A stretch of 64,000 nucleotides of DNA from Burkholderiaceae bacterium (GTDB lineage Bacteria; Pseudomonadota; Gammaproteobacteria; Burkholderiales; Burkholderiaceae_C): contig CAKKRJ010000002.1 in assembly GCA_919902775.1 (NCBI GenBank), positions 320,245-384,244 on the forward strand, given 5' to 3'. The notes under the pieces are model-generated. The model ran no database searches, was not told the origin of the DNA, and saw nothing but the letters and a program-made list of their open reading frames with translations. Every line of letters begins with the position of its first letter. Within the stretch, counting starts at the first letter, position 1. The translations under genes and the position numbers were made by a program. Below, one piece after another: positions 15,143 to 24,009 of the stretch.

Positions 15143-17068
15143 ATGACGGGTCAAGAGCAACAACAAGCCCATGCGGGTGCAGGTCCAGACATGTCTGTGC
15201 CGGCCCCCTCACGCGGGCAGCAGTTCAAAAACCGGATGGCCTCGGGCCAGGGCTTGAGCAAAGACTGGGGAAGGCGCTTGTGGCACTTCTTCACGGCCAA
15301 GGACGAAGCAGCCTATGCGTCGGCCGTGGCACCGCAGCTTGACAGCGCAGCCCCGGGGCGTGACTGGCTGCAGCATTTGCTGTTCCAGATGCGTCCGGCG
15401 TATCGGCAAACGGTGGTCATGGCCTTTGTGATCAACATTTTGGGGCTGCTCACCGCACTGTTTTCATTGCAGGTGTATGACCGTGTGGTGGCCCATGCGG
15501 GGTATTCGTCCTTGGTCGCGTTGGTGTTGGGCATGCTGTTTGTGGTGGTGGTGGACTACACCATGCGCCATGGCCGTGCCTTGCTGCTGCAGAGGGTTGG
15601 GGGGCGTCTGGAGGTGGCGATCGCCAGGAGCGTGTTTCAGCGCTTGATGCATTTGCCCGCTTTGGAGCTGGAAAAGCGCAACGCCACGTATTGGCAATCG
15701 GTTTTTCGTGACATCGAGTTGGTGCGATCCACCTGTTCGGGCGGCATGGCGTTGCTGATCATTGATGTGCCCTTCTTGCTGCTGTCTTTGGTCATGATTG
15801 GCCTCATTGCTTTGCCGGTTTTGCCTTTTGCATTCCTGACGCTGGTGGCTTTTGGTGTGTTGGCGTGGATGGCGGGCCGTGACACCGAGACCAAGAGCCA
15901 GCAGGAAAAAGAACGCGTCCTGTCCCGGGACGCCACCATTGCCGAACTGGGGCAAGCGCGCATGCATTTGAAAGCGATGGGGGCAGACCTTGCCGCGACG
16001 CAGCGGTGGGAAACCCATTACGCGCGCTGGATGGCCGACTCATTGGAGCGCAGTCGCGAAAATGACCGCTACCGCGATTTGGCGACGGAAATGACGGTCT
16101 TGAACACGGTGGTGGTGACCAGCGTGGGGGCGTTGGCCATTCTCAGCCAACTCATGACCATGGGGTCATTGATTGCCGCCAACATTCTGGGCGGCAAGAT
16201 GGTGGCGCCATTGGTTCAACTGGTGGGTCAATGGCGTGCTTGGGGGCAGTTTTTGGCCGCCAAAAAACGCTTGGGTGACTTGCTGGACACGCCCTTGGAT
16301 CGGACCGAAACCGATGTGCGCATGCCGCGCCCCGTGGGTGCTTTGGTGATGGAAAACATCAGCTTCTCCTACCCGGGTAGCAAGCACGCACAGATCCTTG
16401 AGTTGTCAGGACAGTTGGGGGCCGGAGGGCTGCATGCGATCGTTGGGCCCAACGGCAGTGGCAAGTCCACTTTGCTCAAATTGCTTCGGGGGCTGTATGT
16501 GCCCGCGCAAGGTCGGGTATTGATCGACGGCGCGGACATGGCCCAATTTGCGCACAAGGACTTGGCACGCTGGGTGGGGTATTTGCCGCAACAGGTGCAG
16601 TTGCTGTCGGGCACGGTCCGGGAGAACATCGCGATCTCCGATCAGGATGCCGACGATGCCCAGATTATTCGGGCCGCCAAACTGGCCTGCGCCCATGAAT
16701 TTTTGATCGATTTGCCGGACGGCTATGGCAGCCCCGTGGGGGACGGGGGTGGGCGTTTTTCAGGCGGGCAGCGCAAACGCATCGCCATTGCCCAGGTGTT
16801 GTTGCACGACCCGGTGGTTTTGCTGCTCGATGAGCCGACCGCTGATTTGGACCCGGCTGCAGAGCAGTCTTTTGTGGCCACTTTGAAGGAAATGGCCAAA
16901 GACCACACCATTGTGGTGGTGACGCACAGCCCATATTTGTTGCGCCAATGTCAGGGAATTTTGGTGATGGACAAAGGGAAATTGGTGATGGCTGGGCCTG
17001 CGGCCAAGGTGTTGCCCAAGTTGGGTTTGGCCGCTCCAGCTGCGCAGGAGGTGTCCCATGCCGTCTAA
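15143..17068 (+). CDS. Type I secretion ABC transporter (permease-ATPase)
   Basis: Inner-membrane ABC exporter that energises type I secretion, 641 residues, starting 3 bp after the RTX gene. A short soluble N-terminal region (about 1-85) is followed by a transmembrane domain (about 88-360) and an ATP-binding domain with Walker A GPNGSGKST (about 435-443), signature FSGGQRK (about 539) and Walker B VVLLLDEP followed by TADLD (about 559-571). The N-terminus is too short for the C39 peptidase or C39-like domain of HlyB/LapB exporters, so it resembles PrtD-type exporters for RTX proteins with an uncleaved C-terminal signal. It overlaps the adaptor gene by 11 bp. Adjacency makes the giant RTX protein the likely substrate. 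Confidence 0.93.
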   Translation: MTGQEQQQAHAGAGPDMSVPAPSRGQQFKNRMASGQGLSKDWGRRLWHFFTAKDEAAYASAVAPQLDSAAPGRDWLQHLLFQMRPAYRQTVVMAFVINILGLLTALFSLQVYDRVVAHAGYSSLVALVLGMLFVVVVDYTMRHGRALLLQRVGGRLEVAIARSVFQRLMHLPALELEKRNATYWQSVFRDIELVRSTCSGGMALLIIDVPFLLLSLVMIGLIALPVLPFAFLTLVAFGVLAWMAGRDTETKSQQEKERVLSRDATIAELGQARMHLKAMGADLAATQRWETHYARWMADSLERSRENDRYRDLATEMTVLNTVVVTSVGALAILSQLMTMGSLIAANILGGKMVAPLVQLVGQWRAWGQFLAAKKRLGDLLDTPLDRTETDVRMPRPVGALVMENISFSYPGSKHAQILELSGQLGAGGLHAIVGPNGSGKSTLLKLLRGLYVPAQGRVLIDGADMAQFAHKDLARWVGYLPQQVQLLSGTVRENIAISDQDADDAQIIRAAKLACAHEFLIDLPDGYGSPVGDGGGRFSGGQRKRIAIAQVLLHDPVVLLLDEPTADLDPAAEQSFVATLKEMAKDHTIVVVTHSPYLLRQCQGILVMDKGKLVMAGPAAKVLPKLGLAAPAAQEVSHAV

Positions 17069-18359
17069 GCGTTGGCCTCTCGACGAAGTGGTCGATCAGC
17101 ATGGTGAGCCCTATTGGCGTTTGTGGGATCGGCGGATTTTGTTCTTTATGCTGTTGCTGCTGCTGTGGACCTTTGTGGCCCACCTGGACCGCGTGATCAC
17201 GGCACAGGGCAAAGTGGTGCCTTATGACAAAGTCAAGGTGATCCAGCATTTGGAAGGCGGCATCATCAAAACGGTCTTGGTCAGGGAGAACCAGGAAGTC
17301 AAAATGGGTGAGCCGCTGGTCGAGTTGGACTTGGCCATGGGCGGTGTCAATGGGGCTGAGTTGAATGCGCGCATGGCGTCCTTTCGTTTGGCGCAAATCC
17401 GGCTGCAAGCCGAAGCCATGGGCACAGATGCGCGTTGGCCAACCGACCTGGACCGGGCCTACCAAGCTGTGGCAGATGCCGAGCGTTCGACCTTCCAGGC
17501 GCGTCGTGCGGAGCACATGAACACCTTGTCTGCCATTGACGGTCAGATCACGCAAGGTCGTCAGCGTGTGGCTGAGTTGCGCGCGCGCTTGAGTTCTTTG
17601 GAAGCCAGTTTGCGGATCGCCCAACAGGAATTGGCCATTTCCGAGGGATTGGTCAAAGACAAATTGGTTTCACAACTGGAGCATTTCCAAAGACGCAGCG
17701 CCGTGGAACGTCTTTCGGGGGACATTGAAAGCACTCGGCAGGCCATTCCTGGGGCCCAAGCGGGCATGGACGAAGCTTTGGCGCGCCGCCGCGAGGAGGA
17801 GTCCAAGTTCCGACGACGTGCGACCGATGAGCGAACCGAGCTGGAGAGAAAAATGGCCAGTCTGAGTGAGGACCTGAGCCGCGCACAGGATCAGGAGGGA
17901 CGCGCCATCATCCGGGCACCGATTGACGGTGTGGTGAAAAATGTCAAGTACCAGTCGATCGGCAACGTGGTCAAGTCGGGTGAGCCCATCATGGAAGTGG
18001 TTCCCCTGAAAGACCAAATGGTGGTGGAACTCAAACTCAGCCCAGCTGATCGTGGTTTGGTGATGTTGAACCAGGCGGCCTTGGTCAAGATATCCGCTTA
18101 TGACTTTTACCGTTATGGCGGTCTGGACGGTCATGTCACGGCCATCGGGGCAGACACCGATTCAGGTCGCAATGAAGAGCAGTTTTATCGCGTGGTGGTG
18201 AGCACCAACAAGTCCCATTTGGGTGGTTCTGCCGGGGTGATGCCAATCACACCGGGGATGACGGCCGAGGTGGATATCAAGGTCGATACCCAGTCTGTAT
18301 TTTGGTCTTTGCTGCGTCCCGTCATGAAGCTCAAACACGAAGCTTTCCGTGAAATTTAA
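17058..18359 (+). CDS. HlyD-family membrane fusion protein of the type I system
   Basis: Periplasmic adaptor linking the ABC exporter to the outer membrane channel, 433 residues. A short cytoplasmic N-terminus is followed by one hydrophobic anchor (about 28-45, FFMLLLLLWTFVAHL). Next are a lipoyl/biotinyl-like half (VIQHLEGGIIKTVLV, the classic HlyD signature), a long alpha-helical coiled-coil hairpin (about 130-285), the second lipoyl half (IIRAPIDGVVKN) and a beta-barrel/C-terminal domain ending in MTAEVDIKV. Length and order are normal for HlyD/PrtE/LapC proteins. The start overlaps the end of the ABC gene by 11 bp, implying translational coupling. Confidence 0.94.
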   Translation: MPSKRWPLDEVVDQHGEPYWRLWDRRILFFMLLLLLWTFVAHLDRVITAQGKVVPYDKVKVIQHLEGGIIKTVLVRENQEVKMGEPLVELDLAMGGVNGAELNARMASFRLAQIRLQAEAMGTDARWPTDLDRAYQAVADAERSTFQARRAEHMNTLSAIDGQITQGRQRVAELRARLSSLEASLRIAQQELAISEGLVKDKLVSQLEHFQRRSAVERLSGDIESTRQAIPGAQAGMDEALARRREEESKFRRRATDERTELERKMASLSEDLSRAQDQEGRAIIRAPIDGVVKNVKYQSIGNVVKSGEPIMEVVPLKDQMVVELKLSPADRGLVMLNQAALVKISAYDFYRYGGLDGHVTAIGADTDSGRNEEQFYRVVVSTNKSHLGGSAGVMPITPGMTAEVDIKVDTQSVFWSLLRPVMKLKHEAFREI

Positions 18360-18396
18360 CCCTTCCTTTTTACAAGACCTTAGGTCAGGAGAAACC

Positions 18397-19788
18397 ATGA
18401 GTAAAAAATCAAATCTGAATGCAGTCTCCGCACTGGTGCTCAGTCTTTTTGCGATGCAAGCCAATGCGGGCCCCTTGGAAGCTGAACTGCGCAATGTTCT
18501 GGAAACCCATCCAGCGATCAAAGCGGCACGGCTGGCCTCGCAGGCCTCACAAGACCGTGTGGCTGCGGCCAAAGGGGCTTATTACCCCAAAGTGATCTTG
18601 TCTGGTGATGCGGGCAGGGAGTACATCAGCACGACTTCTTACAGCCAGGGCGTGCCCAGCGCAACGCCTTCTGCTTCTGATCTCAACAGGAAAAAAGTGG
18701 GCTTGGTTGTGGAGCAGAGCCTTTTCAATGGCGGTCGCCGTGAGGCCTCGGTCGACTTGGCGGGCCTTGAAAATACACTCCAGAACAAAAATTACGAAAC
18801 GCAAGTGCAGGATGTGCTGATGGAGGCCATCGCGGCTTACTTGCAGGTGGCCCGTTACCAAACGCTGATTGGCTTGGCCAAGCTGAACGAAGCGACCACC
18901 CAGCAACAACTTGACCTTGAAAGCAAGCGCGTACAAGGAGGGGCGGGTATTGCGGTCGATGTTTTGCAAGCGCGCAGTCGCTTGCAAATTGTGCGTGAGC
19001 GCCGGGTGTTCTACGAACAAGGGCTGCGTGACGCTGCTGCCAATTATGAGCAGGTGTTTGGTCGTGCGCCTGTGTTGGCTGCCATCCAGGATTTTGGTGC
19101 GCTGGATGCGAAATTGCCCGGCAACATCGTGGCGGCGATTGAGCGCGGCGTGGCCAATAACCCGCGATTGAAGGCCGCAGCATTGCAGATTGAGCGCGCC
19201 AAAAAATCCATTGACATGGAGAAGTCAGCTCTTGCGCCCACTGTGGATCTGGTGGCCACTCGGGCATCGGAGCGTGATGTGAGCCAGCTGGCCAAAAAGG
19301 AAGAGGCCTCCTTGTTGCTCAAATTTAACTGGGTGCTTTTCTCAGGCAATGACACGACAAATCGCATGGCTGCGGCAGTTAAGGACCGTGATGAGCAACT
19401 GGCACGTGAGTCCATTGCATCGAACAAAATCAAGGAAATGATCCGCATCAACTGGAACCAGTTGATGAACGGTTCAGAGCGATTGGAATTGCTGGACAGT
19501 GCGGCCACCATCGCCAAGGATGTAATGGAGGACCGCAAGCGCTTGCGTGATGCGGGCAAGGAGTCCGCGATCATTGTGCTGGATGCGGAGGTCGAGTATT
19601 ACGGCGTGCTGGCCAACAAAGTCAATGCCTTGTATGACACCAAAATTGGCAGTTACCGGTTGCTGTCGAGTTTGGGTGAATTGACAACTGAGACTTTAGG
19701 TCTGGATGGTCAATTCGCGATTCCCGTCAAACCCTTGGCTGTGGATTTGGCCCAAATTGCAGCGCCCGCAAGGAAAAAAATAAAGTGA
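18397..19788 (+). CDS. TolC-family outer membrane channel of the type I system
   Basis: Outer membrane efflux protein, third part of the exporter. The ATG at 18397 is chosen because AGGTCAGGAG lies just upstream and it gives a clean signal peptide (MSKKSNLNAVSALVLSLFAM, cleavage after QANA). An upstream ATG at 18349 would overlap the adaptor gene. The 463-residue protein shows two internally related OEP repeats, with VVEQSLFNGG in the first and FNWVLFSGND in the second, as in LapE/AggA/TolC channels. It lies 37 bp after the adaptor gene and completes the RTX - ABC - MFP - OMP operon. It is followed by a convergent two-component gene pair only 21 bp away; no strong terminator was recognised there. 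Confidence 0.92.
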   Translation: MSKKSNLNAVSALVLSLFAMQANAGPLEAELRNVLETHPAIKAARLASQASQDRVAAAKGAYYPKVILSGDAGREYISTTSYSQGVPSATPSASDLNRKKVGLVVEQSLFNGGRREASVDLAGLENTLQNKNYETQVQDVLMEAIAAYLQVARYQTLIGLAKLNEATTQQQLDLESKRVQGGAGIAVDVLQARSRLQIVRERRVFYEQGLRDAAANYEQVFGRAPVLAAIQDFGALDAKLPGNIVAAIERGVANNPRLKAAALQIERAKKSIDMEKSALAPTVDLVATRASERDVSQLAKKEEASLLLKFNWVLFSGNDTTNRMAAAVKDRDEQLARESIASNKIKEMIRINWNQLMNGSERLELLDSAATIAKDVMEDRKRLRDAGKESAIIVLDAEVEYYGVLANKVNALYDTKIGSYRLLSSLGELTTETLGLDGQFAIPVKPLAVDLAQIAAPARKKIK

Positions 19789-19809
19789 ATTCAGCAGGGG
19801 CACAGGTGC

Positions 19810-20535
19810 TCAAAGCACTTGGATGGACAGACACAGTTGATAGCCGTGGCCCCTGACTGACTCGATGCAGGTGCCCGGTGCGCCTGCTTCGACCAACTTT
19901 TTGCGCAAACGCACGATGCGCACTTCCAGGCTGGCTTTGGCATAGGTCTCCAGGTCCAGACCCAGGGTTTCGGCAATTTGCCAGTAGGCAATGCGCTGAC
20001 CGGGCGCACGCGAGAAGGCCACCAAAATGGAGGTTTCCGAGGCGCTCAGGGCGACCTCGGCTTGGCCAGCTTTGCCAATGCGCATGTGCTGCTGGCGCAG
20101 GGTGAACCTTTGCGTGTTCTGGTCTTGCAGCAGGTTGTCCACCCGTTCCCGGCGCCGCCCCAGTGCGGCCACCGCAGCGCACAGTTCGGGCACCTCCAGC
20201 GGCTTGGTCAGATATAGGTCGGCACCCCGGGCATAGCCCTCCAGCTTATCCTTCAAACCAGAGCGCGCCGTCACCACAATCAGCCCGGCCAGCGGGTAGG
20301 CGGCACGCAATCGTTCGGTCAGGCTCAGGCCGTCTTCCCCGGGCAGGTTCAGGTCGATTAAAAAGACGTCAACCTGTTGGCCTCCGGCTTCGTCTTCGAG
20401 CTCTTCCGCGCAAGACAGGGCCACGACCTGGTGACCCGCTTCCTCTAAGGCTTGCTGGACCATTTGGCGCAGGATGTCGTGGTCTTCGATCAGGACAATG
20501 TTCAGGCTGGGGTTGAAGGTAGCTACAAGACAAAT
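19810..20535 (-). CDS. OmpR/PhoB-family response regulator (start codon uncertain)
   Basis: A receiver domain (LNIVLIEDHDILRQ; phospho-acceptor Asp in VFLIDLNLPGEDG; conserved Lys in LYLTKPL) is followed by a C-terminal winged-helix DNA-binding domain (LSASETSILVAF ... VRIVRLRKKL ... IESVRGHGYQL). The frame has no ATG, GTG or TTG between the receiver and a TTG at 20688, which would add 50-odd unrelated residues and overlap the kinase gene by 166 bp. The first downstream ATG (20463) would remove beta-1 and the acidic pocket. The left limit here uses an ATT at 20535 as a guess; CTG at 20505 is another option. The frame is -1 relative to the kinase, whose stop is at 20523. Probable partner of that kinase. 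Confidence 0.8.
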   Translation of the reverse strand: MCLVATFNPSLNIVLIEDHDILRQMVQQALEEAGHQVVALSCAEELEDEAGGQQVDVFLIDLNLPGEDGLSLTERLRAAYPLAGLIVVTARSGLKDKLEGYARGADLYLTKPLEVPELCAAVAALGRRRERVDNLLQDQNTQRFTLRQQHMRIGKAGQAEVALSASETSILVAFSRAPGQRIAYWQIAETLGLDLETYAKASLEVRIVRLRKKLVEAGAPGTCIESVRGHGYQLCLSIQVL

Positions 20536-22442
20536 TCCACAAAATGTTGGGTGGGCTGGTAGCGCAGTGAGCCGCCCAGGCTGTTGGCCAATTGTTGTGC
20601 CAAAAACAGGCCCAGGCCCGAGCCTGAGTCTTTTTGGGCGCCAACGGACCGGTAATACTTGGTGAAGATCATTTCCGGGTCGGGCCAACCGGCCAGCCCC
20701 GGGGTGTTGCTGATGTGCAGGGCCACGCCGTCTTCGTTGCCTTGGCGCGTGGCTTGGGCAGAAACCTGCACCCGGGTGACGGGGTCACTGTAGCGCGCGG
20801 CGTTGTCCAGCAGGTTGCTCAGAATGATTTGCAAAAGTTGCTGGTCTGTTTGCAAGGGGAGAGGCGCATCCATCTGCAGTTGGATGCGGCGCTGCAACAG
20901 GGGGATGTCGTTACCGAGCTGCGTGATGCAGGCTTTCAGGTCGATGGTGTCCTGGCGCTTGTTCAGGGCCAGATCGCCGAGCCGCTCGGTTTGCACGCAG
21001 CGTTCGATGATGGTTTTCATGTCCTGGATGGCTCGGCCGGCCAGATTGAGGTTGGCTTCGCGTTTGGTACGTGTGCCCAAAGCGATCGATACCACAGCCA
21101 GTGGGGTTTTGAGTTCGTGCATCAACATGTGCAAGAACTGCGATTGTTCTTGTCTGCGGCGCTGTTCCAGCTCGGTGTCCTGGTGGGCTTTTCGCAATTC
21201 CCAGGTCATTTGTTGGTTTCGCAGTGATTGGCGTTGGGCGCGCACAAACAGTACGGTGGTCATGATCAGGCCCGAGAGGAGGCCCTGCACAATGAGGGCG
21301 TAGATGGCCCATTCTTTGGTTGGGAGCCAGCCCATCACACCGGCAATGCCCACCAAAATGAAGCTGATGCCAAAGAGGTAGTACGCCAAGACCACTTTTC
21401 TGGACATGAGCTGTTCGACGTGTTGCGCCGGTCGCGTCATCAAGGCCGCCACCAGGAACAGCAGAACGCAGAATGTGAGCAGATGGATGTTCAGCTGAAG
21501 TGCCAGCCTTTCCTGGTCCGCCAAGAGCAGTAAAAAAACAGGCACGCTGCCCCAAGGGGCCAGTCGGATGGCCTTGAGCAACAGGCGTGGCGGTTGGTAT
21601 TGCGAGAGCAGGCGGATGTCAAAAAACAAGGAGGTTGGCATGACCAATACGGCGGCCAGGGTGAAGGCGCGGTCAAAAAACAGAGGGGGCAACCACTTCG
21701 ATAGCAGCAAGGAAGGGATGCCCAGATAAGCTGCACCGTAATAGATGTAAACCATGTGCTTGATCAGGAACAAGCCCAGCACCCGGTCGCGCTGCAGCCA
21801 ATAAACGGGCAGCAGCAGCAGCAGCACGATCAGCAGCATGGACACGTACAACACACTGCCCACGATTTGTCGCGTGGTGGTGTAGGTCGCTTCGTCCTGC
21901 GCAATGACCTCGGCAGCAAACAAGTGGATGCTGGTCGACTGTAGACGCACCCAGACGTCGCGCGCTTTCGGGGTGCCCGGCAATTCAAACGCATGGCTCA
22001 AGCCTTGCGCCGGGCCTTTGGTGCTCGGGTGCCTTTGTCCCAGGGTTCGGGGTGTGCGCGGGTTGGCTGGGTCGTAGAGCGTGATGTCATCAATCCAGAT
22101 GGGCAGGATACGCAGCAACAAGGGTTGATTGCTCGGGGCCACGGTCAGGCGAATCCAGTGCACTGAGTCGGTGTAACCCCGGCTGAGGGCTCCTTGGAAA
22201 GGGGTGTAAGTTTGGTGTCGTGCCGTGTCCCAATTCGCCCGGGTGGACGTGTCTTCCCAATAGGCGCTGCCCACAATGCGGTCATTGTGGGTAACGTTGT
22301 CGGGTTCTGGCGTTTGTGCGTGAGACCACCCGCACAGGGCCACCAGCAACAGCCCAACCCACAAGAGCGTGCGCAGCCAGGTGCTGCGGTGCTTGGAGGG
22401 CATGCGCAGGGCGGTGGGTGTCAGTGGGCTGGGCAGGTGCAT
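20523..22442 (-). CDS. Membrane sensor histidine kinase with 7TM-DISM input
   Basis: Sensor kinase of 639 residues. There is a signal-anchor-like N-terminus (ATG at 22442, or at 22403, which gives a tidier signal ending in SHAQ). A periplasmic beta-rich domain follows (about 45-190, type 7TMR-DISMED2, often linked to carbohydrate sensing), then seven hydrophobic segments (about 195-400), a coiled coil, and a HisKA/HATPase module. The H-box is HELKTPLA (about residue 443), the N-box ILSNLLDNAARYS, and the G-box DSGSGLGLFLAQQL. It overlaps the response regulator and probably signals to it. Two TAGGG direct repeats lie just upstream at 22484-22498. Neighbouring envelope-modifying genes suggest, without proof, a cell-surface stimulus. 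Confidence 0.92.
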   Translation of the reverse strand: MHLPSPLTPTALRMPSKHRSTWLRTLLWVGLLLVALCGWSHAQTPEPDNVTHNDRIVGSAYWEDTSTRANWDTARHQTYTPFQGALSRGYTDSVHWIRLTVAPSNQPLLLRILPIWIDDITLYDPANPRTPRTLGQRHPSTKGPAQGLSHAFELPGTPKARDVWVRLQSTSIHLFAAEVIAQDEATYTTTRQIVGSVLYVSMLLIVLLLLLPVYWLQRDRVLGLFLIKHMVYIYYGAAYLGIPSLLLSKWLPPLFFDRAFTLAAVLVMPTSLFFDIRLLSQYQPPRLLLKAIRLAPWGSVPVFLLLLADQERLALQLNIHLLTFCVLLFLVAALMTRPAQHVEQLMSRKVVLAYYLFGISFILVGIAGVMGWLPTKEWAIYALIVQGLLSGLIMTTVLFVRAQRQSLRNQQMTWELRKAHQDTELEQRRRQEQSQFLHMLMHELKTPLAVVSIALGTRTKREANLNLAGRAIQDMKTIIERCVQTERLGDLALNKRQDTIDLKACITQLGNDIPLLQRRIQLQMDAPLPLQTDQQLLQIILSNLLDNAARYSDPVTRVQVSAQATRQGNEDGVALHISNTPGLAGWPDPEMIFTKYYRSVGAQKDSGSGLGLFLAQQLANSLGGSLRYQPTQHFVEFVL

Positions 22443-22475
22443 GGGTTCTAACGTTGTAGCCTAAGGGGCAGGTCG

Positions 22476-22498
22476 TTTATAAGCCCTACGGTTCCCTA
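22476..22498 (-). promoter_or_regulatory. Possible response-regulator operator and promoter upstream of the kinase
   Basis: On the minus strand, two TAGGG motifs are spaced exactly 10 bp apart (complement of CCCTA at 22484-22488 and 22494-22498). They sit immediately upstream of a TATAAA-like -10 (complement of 22476-22481). Tandem half-sites one helical turn apart are typical of OmpR-family sites, and no good -35 is visible. Autoregulation is inference only. Confidence 0.3.
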
Positions 22499-22540
22499 CA
22501 TTTTTGGCGCATCCACCCAAAAACGGCTGAATCAGCAGGA

Positions 22541-23845
22541 TCAGCGCCCCTTGATGGCCACCATGCGGGCCAAACTGCGTGCGCTTTGTGCATAGCCTGC
22601 GGGCGTCAGGTGCAGCAGGTCGGCTTGCATCAGGCCTTTGGCCAGCCAGCGTACCGAAGCGCCTGGCCCGCCCATGGCTTTTTGCCAGTTCCAGTGGGTG
22701 CAGCCCTTGGCGGTGGCCAGGCGTTGCTGGCTGTCGTTGATGAGACGCAGGGTGTTGGCTGATCTTTGGGCGTCGGGCGGGCCGATCAGGATGCAGCGCG
22801 CCCGGGGATAGGCGGCTTTGAGCCGTGTGATGCTGGTGTTCAGCTGCGCTTCGTACAGGCCGACCTTGAAGTCAGGGTCCAGCGATTCGTTGGTGCCCGA
22901 TTGCAGGATCACCACGTCGTAGCCCGTGTCCAGCGGGTCTTCGCGGCGCAGATGGGCGGTGTCTGCCACACGCCAGCCCTTGGCCGTGGCACCGGGGATG
23001 CTGAACACATCCAGCAGGGTCTGGGTGGGCCCCGCGTACACCGGGGCCAGGCCGTCGATGCGGATGGAGCCGGCAATCACCCGCAGCCGCAGCGTGGCAA
23101 AGGCCTGCTCAGGCTGCACTCGCAGGCGCTGGCTGTGGTTGGGCCCGAGGTGGACGATGGCTTCTGCGCCGTCATCGACCGAGATGCCCAGCACCGGGGG
23201 GCGATCGGCAGGGTCTTGGGCGACATGGATGTCGGCCCATTGCACGCGGGTCTGGGCATGGGGGTAGCGGAAATCCAGCCACATGAAAGCGCCAGCGGTT
23301 TCGGTGCGGACATAAGCCAGCGACTTGGCATAGGCCTGTGGGTTTTCAGTGGGGCTGCGGTAGGCCAGTGCCAGCTGCCAGTCATCGCTCAGGCAGGCAC
23401 GGCGCAAGGGGTGTCGCACCCCTTTCAGTCCAAATGTTGGGGTGATGAAGCCGGGGTGGGCTTGGGCGCTTGGCCGGCGCAGCGCCTCCAACAAGCTGTC
23501 GGTAAAGGTGCCCGAAGCGGTGTGGCTGTCGCCCCACAGGCCTATTTTCAGGCCCACTTTCGGCCGGGGCGCCATGGCCTGGGTCGGCTGCGCTGGTGTC
23601 TGCGTCTGCATCTGCGTCGTGGGTGTTTGGGGCAACTGGGCGTTTTCTTCCACTGGGGCGGCCGCACGAGGGGTTGCTGCCAGTGCCTGCCCCCGGTTGA
23701 CCGGACAGTTGAATTCGACCGGGTCGCGTTGGCCGTTCACGCGCAGCAAGACGGTGTCGGCGGCGGCAGCCCAGCTGCCAACCGACAGGCCGGTGGTGAC
23801 CAGGAGGATGGCGAGTTTGAAAACGGTGGGTGTCAAAAAAAGCAT
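22541..23845 (-). CDS. Periplasmic SGNH/GDSL-type hydrolase or acyl-transfer protein
   Basis: A 434-residue protein with a signal peptide (cleavage near SWAAA), a Pro/Gln-rich linker (about 55-95) and an SGNH fold. The catalytic Ser block is IGLWGDSHTASG, block III is LQSGTNES, and the Asp/His block is DLLHLTPAGY. A beta-rich insert (about 150-280) lies between blocks I and III. It is clearly related to the product of 27038-28618: shared GDSH, (S/A)(I/Y)PGAT.(A/K)GW, C(I/V)LIGP and AMGG.G motifs. Such proteins add or remove O-acetyl groups on peptidoglycan or polysaccharide. The acyltransferase-3 gene nearby suggests a role in O-acylation, but substrate and direction are unknown. Confidence 0.8.
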   Translation of the reverse strand: MLFLTPTVFKLAILLVTTGLSVGSWAAAADTVLLRVNGQRDPVEFNCPVNRGQALAATPRAAAPVEENAQLPQTPTTQMQTQTPAQPTQAMAPRPKVGLKIGLWGDSHTASGTFTDSLLEALRRPSAQAHPGFITPTFGLKGVRHPLRRACLSDDWQLALAYRSPTENPQAYAKSLAYVRTETAGAFMWLDFRYPHAQTRVQWADIHVAQDPADRPPVLGISVDDGAEAIVHLGPNHSQRLRVQPEQAFATLRLRVIAGSIRIDGLAPVYAGPTQTLLDVFSIPGATAKGWRVADTAHLRREDPLDTGYDVVILQSGTNESLDPDFKVGLYEAQLNTSITRLKAAYPRARCILIGPPDAQRSANTLRLINDSQQRLATAKGCTHWNWQKAMGGPGASVRWLAKGLMQADLLHLTPAGYAQSARSLARMVAIKGR

Positions 23846-24009
23846 CCGTCAGAAATTTCCAGATGGATTATGACCACTTAAGTGCGAAAAAATTCCGAAT
23901 GCCAGGTGATTTGGGTTGGGCGCAAAAATTGCTTGCCAAGCCTTGACTGTGAAATACCCGTCGGTTTGTCGGCTTCCGCGCGCCCGGCAGATCGACACCC
24001 CATGATGCC

